From NCBI GenBank assembly GCA_017397805.1, contig JAFQHW010000046.1:1-42768 (forward strand): 42,768 bases of DNA, in the 5' to 3' direction. The position numbers were made by a program, and so were the translations under genes. Origin of the DNA: Clostridia bacterium. GTDB lineage: Bacteria; Bacillota; Clostridia; Oscillospirales; CAG-382. Positions 41,051 to 42,768 of the stretch are shown here, one piece after another. Each line of letters opens with the position of its first letter. Within the stretch, counting starts at the first letter, position 1. The notes under the pieces were generated by a model. It did not search any database. It was not told the origin of the DNA and was given only the letters and a program-made list of their open reading frames with translations.

Positions 41051-42418
41051 ATGATACATCAATTTAAGCTTTGCGGTTATAACGTGGTGTTGGACGTGTT
41101 CAGCGGTTCTATCCATTTGGTGGACGAGCCTACCTATGACGTTATAGCTATGTACGAAACCGCAAATGCAGAGGATATAATAAAGACCGTAACGGAAAAA
41201 TATGAGGACGTTACCGCAGAAGACGTAAGGACTTGCCTTTCCGATATAGAGGAGCTTAAAAAAGAGGGCAAGCTGTTTACCGAGGATGCTTTTGCGGAGA
41301 TAGCCAAGAATTACAGAATAAACAGATTCAACGTTAAGGCGCTGTGCCTTCACGTAGCGCACACGTGCAACCTTAATTGCTCCTACTGCTTTGCAGGTCA
41401 GGGCAAGTATAAGGGCGACAGGGCGATTATGAGCCTTGAAACGGGCAAGCGCGCTCTTGATTTTCTTATAGAAAATTCGGGCAGTCATTATAATCTGGAC
41501 GTAGACTTCTTCGGCGGTGAGCCGCTTATGAATTGGGATACGGTAAAGGCGCTGGTTGCTTACGGCAGAGAGCAGGAGAAGCTTCATAACAAGAATATCC
41601 GCTTCACCCTTACCACCAACGGCGTTCTTTTGGACGACGAGGTTACCGAGTTCTGCAATAAAGAAATGCATAACGTGGTGCTGAGCCTTGACGGCAGAAA
41701 GGAAGTTAACGACCGCTTCAGAAAAGATTACTGCGGTAACGGCAGTTATGATAAGATAGTGCCTAATTTTCAACGCTTCGTTAAGGCGAGAGGCGACAAG
41801 GAATATTATATGCGCGGTACCTTTACCCACCACAATGCCGACTTCTTAAACGATATACTCCATATGGCAGACCTTGGATTTACCAAGCTTAGTATGGAGC
41901 CGGTGGTAGTTCCTCCCTCTGACCCTTGCGCGTTAACGGAGGAGGACAAGCCTTTGCTTTACGAGCAGTACGAGCAGTTGGCAACGGAAATGATAAAGCG
42001 CAACGAGAACGGCAACGGCTTTACCTTCTATCACTATATGCTTAACCTTACGGGCGGTCCTTGTATTTACAAGCGCGTGGCGGGCTGCGGCTCCGGTACG
42101 GAGTATCTTGCGGTTACTCCGTGGGGTGAGCTTTTCCCTTGCCATCAGTTCGTTGGGGACAGCGAATACAGTATGGGCGATATATGGAAAGGCGTAACCA
42201 ATACGGCTCTGCGTGAGAAGTTTGCTTCTTGCAACGCTTATTCCCGCCCCGAATGTGAAAACTGCTGGGCAAAGCTTTATTGCAGCGGCGGCTGTGCCGC
42301 TAACGCGTACCACGCCACCGGCGATATTAAGGGGGTTTACAGCTACGGCTGTGATCTGTTTAAAAAGCGTATAGAATGCGCTATAGCCGTTAAGCTTGCG
42401 GAAAACGTTAAAGAGTAA
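41051..42418 (+). CDS. scfB: SCIFF peptide maturase (radical SAM, SPASM domain)
   Basis: 455 residues, start ATG with GGAG 7 nt upstream. Residues 1-90 form a RiPP-recognition-like domain (FKLCGYNVVLDVFSGSIHLVDE). The radical SAM motif is C106-NLN-C110-SY-C113, with FFGGEPLMNW after it. The C-terminal SPASM region (about 345-445) has CIYKRVAGCGSGTEYLAVTPWGELFPC, then CENCWAKLYCSGGCAAN and YGCDLF, ligating two auxiliary [4Fe-4S] clusters. It forms the Cys-to-Thr thioether in the adjacent SCIFF peptide. Confidence 0.95.
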   Translation: MIHQFKLCGYNVVLDVFSGSIHLVDEPTYDVIAMYETANAEDIIKTVTEKYEDVTAEDVRTCLSDIEELKKEGKLFTEDAFAEIAKNYRINRFNVKALCLHVAHTCNLNCSYCFAGQGKYKGDRAIMSLETGKRALDFLIENSGSHYNLDVDFFGGEPLMNWDTVKALVAYGREQEKLHNKNIRFTLTTNGVLLDDEVTEFCNKEMHNVVLSLDGRKEVNDRFRKDYCGNGSYDKIVPNFQRFVKARGDKEYYMRGTFTHHNADFLNDILHMADLGFTKLSMEPVVVPPSDPCALTEEDKPLLYEQYEQLATEMIKRNENGNGFTFYHYMLNLTGGPCIYKRVAGCGSGTEYLAVTPWGELFPCHQFVGDSEYSMGDIWKGVTNTALREKFASCNAYSRPECENCWAKLYCSGGCAANAYHATGDIKGVYSYGCDLFKKRIECAIAVKLAENVKE

Positions 42419-42471
42419 ATAAAGCTTTTGAAAAAAACGAAAACAAAAACCGCTTTTTTTAAATTTTACTA

Positions 42472-42500
42472 TTGACATGGCGCAAACGCTGTGTTATAAT
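42472..42500 (+). promoter_or_regulatory. Consensus promoter of tRNA-Ser
   Basis: TTGACA at 42472-42477, 17-bp spacer, TATAAT at 42495-42500. Confidence 0.85.
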
Positions 42501-42538
42501 ATGCCTTGCGACCGAGGGCAATGCCCTTTGCAAGCTGT

Positions 42539-42630
42539 GGAAAGATGGCTGAGCTGGTCTAAGGCGCACGACTGGAAATCGTGTTGGCGTTAATAGCGTC
42601 ACCAGGGTTCGAATCCCTGTCTTTCCGCCA
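42539..42630 (+). tRNA. tRNA-Ser (anticodon GGA)
   Basis: Acceptor GGAAAGA / TCTTTCC, discriminator G, encoded CCA. Anticodon stem CACGA/TCGTG encloses CTGGAAA, anticodon GGA. A long variable arm (TTGGCGTTAATAGCGTCA) marks class II; T-loop TTCGAAT. Confidence 0.95.
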
Positions 42631-42663
42631 AAAATCGACAGGTTTCGACCTGTCGATTTTTTA
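42631..42663 (+). terminator. Terminator of tRNA-Ser
   Basis: AAAATCGACAGGT pairs with ACCTGTCGATTTT around TTCG, then TT. Confidence 0.85.
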
Positions 42664-42768
42664 TCCATTGCGAAAGCAATGGTATATCATCACGCGTTAG
42701 CGTGTATATCATCAAAGGCGGCGTGCCGCCTTTGTATCTCATCACACCTTTCGGTGTGTATTAAAAGC
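42664..42768 (+). repeat. Array of different hairpins joined by a TATATCATC spacer (cut by window edge)
   Basis: Four perfect stem-loops of unrelated sequence follow one another: CCATTG/CAATGG (42665-42682), CACGC/GCGTG (42691-42704), AAAGGCGGC/GCCGCCTTT (42714-42733) and ACACC/GGTGT (42744-42757). Between the first three lies TATATCATC (42683-42691 and 42705-42713), and before the fourth GTATCTCATC (42734-42743). The spacer is conserved while the stems differ, the reverse of a CRISPR array. The array runs to the window end. Confidence 0.7.

Noticed and set aside
42459..42668. Minus-strand open frame over tRNA-Ser
   Set aside because: It covers the tRNA, its promoter and terminator; such frames are common mispredictions over tRNAs.
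42664..42768. CRISPR array
   Set aside because: The constant parts are only 9-10 nt and the variable parts are self-complementary hairpins of 14-20 nt, not spacers; no cas genes are seen.

Overview
The window looks like a chromosomal segment of a strictly anaerobic Firmicute of class Clostridia, most likely Oscillospirales. The clues are a SCIFF ranthipeptide with its radical-SAM maturase, an IspH fused to ribosomal protein S1 domains, a dockerin-bearing secreted protein, a Rex redox repressor, AGGAGG-type ribosome binding sites and sigma-A-like TTGACA/TATAAT promoters. There is no plasmid, phage or CRISPR signature. The taxon is inferred from gene content, not measured.

Layout. (a) 1-2.3 kb: a secreted InlB-repeat/dockerin protein bracketed by two inverted copies of a roughly 234-bp structured repeat. 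(b) 2.4-11.5 kb: minus-strand housekeeping genes: isocitrate dehydrogenase; a group reading from a tiny membrane protein through galU, a dCMP-deaminase-like gene, an unknown membrane protein and rimI to tsaD; then argS-yebC and rplM-rpsI. A two-unit 183-bp tandem repeat lies before yebC. (c) 11.8-27.1 kb: tRNA-Leu, then a long plus-strand run: rex, a malate dehydrogenase, fumC, hdrB-hdrC-hdrA, an mvhD-like gene, three Flx-like electron-input genes, frdB, frdA, an AspT-family carrier and pckA. (d) 27.1-30 kb: a divergent lysR/aspartate-aminotransferase pair bracketed by two more copies of the repeat. (e) 30-42.4 kb: comF diverging from a LexA-boxed dinB, asd, an LRR surface protein, the cmk-plsC-ispH/S1 operon, an Orn/Lys/Arg decarboxylase, and the SCIFF peptide with its maturase. 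(f) 42.5 kb to the end: tRNA-Ser and the beginning of a hairpin array with a recurring 9-nt spacer.

How the genes fit together. The central block encodes an entire reductive branch from phosphoenolpyruvate to succinate: PckA makes oxaloacetate, an LDH-family enzyme carrying the malate-specific Arg makes malate, FumC makes fumarate, and a soluble FrdAB reduces it. Between fumC and frdBA sits a full HdrABC-MvhD-Flx set, the architecture of flavin-based electron-bifurcating NADH oxidation. I infer that NADH electrons are split between ferredoxin and fumarate, with Rex sensing the NADH/NAD+ ratio at the head of the locus. The AspT-family carrier would export succinate or exchange it for aspartate. 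The nearby aminotransferase could feed aspartate carbon into oxaloacetate. This is the most interesting system in the window.

The second theme is non-coding: a four-copy MITE-like element beside hairpins and terminators, a tandem hairpin repeat, and a spacer-hairpin array at the right edge. Function assignments rest on reading motifs by eye; no database search was possible.
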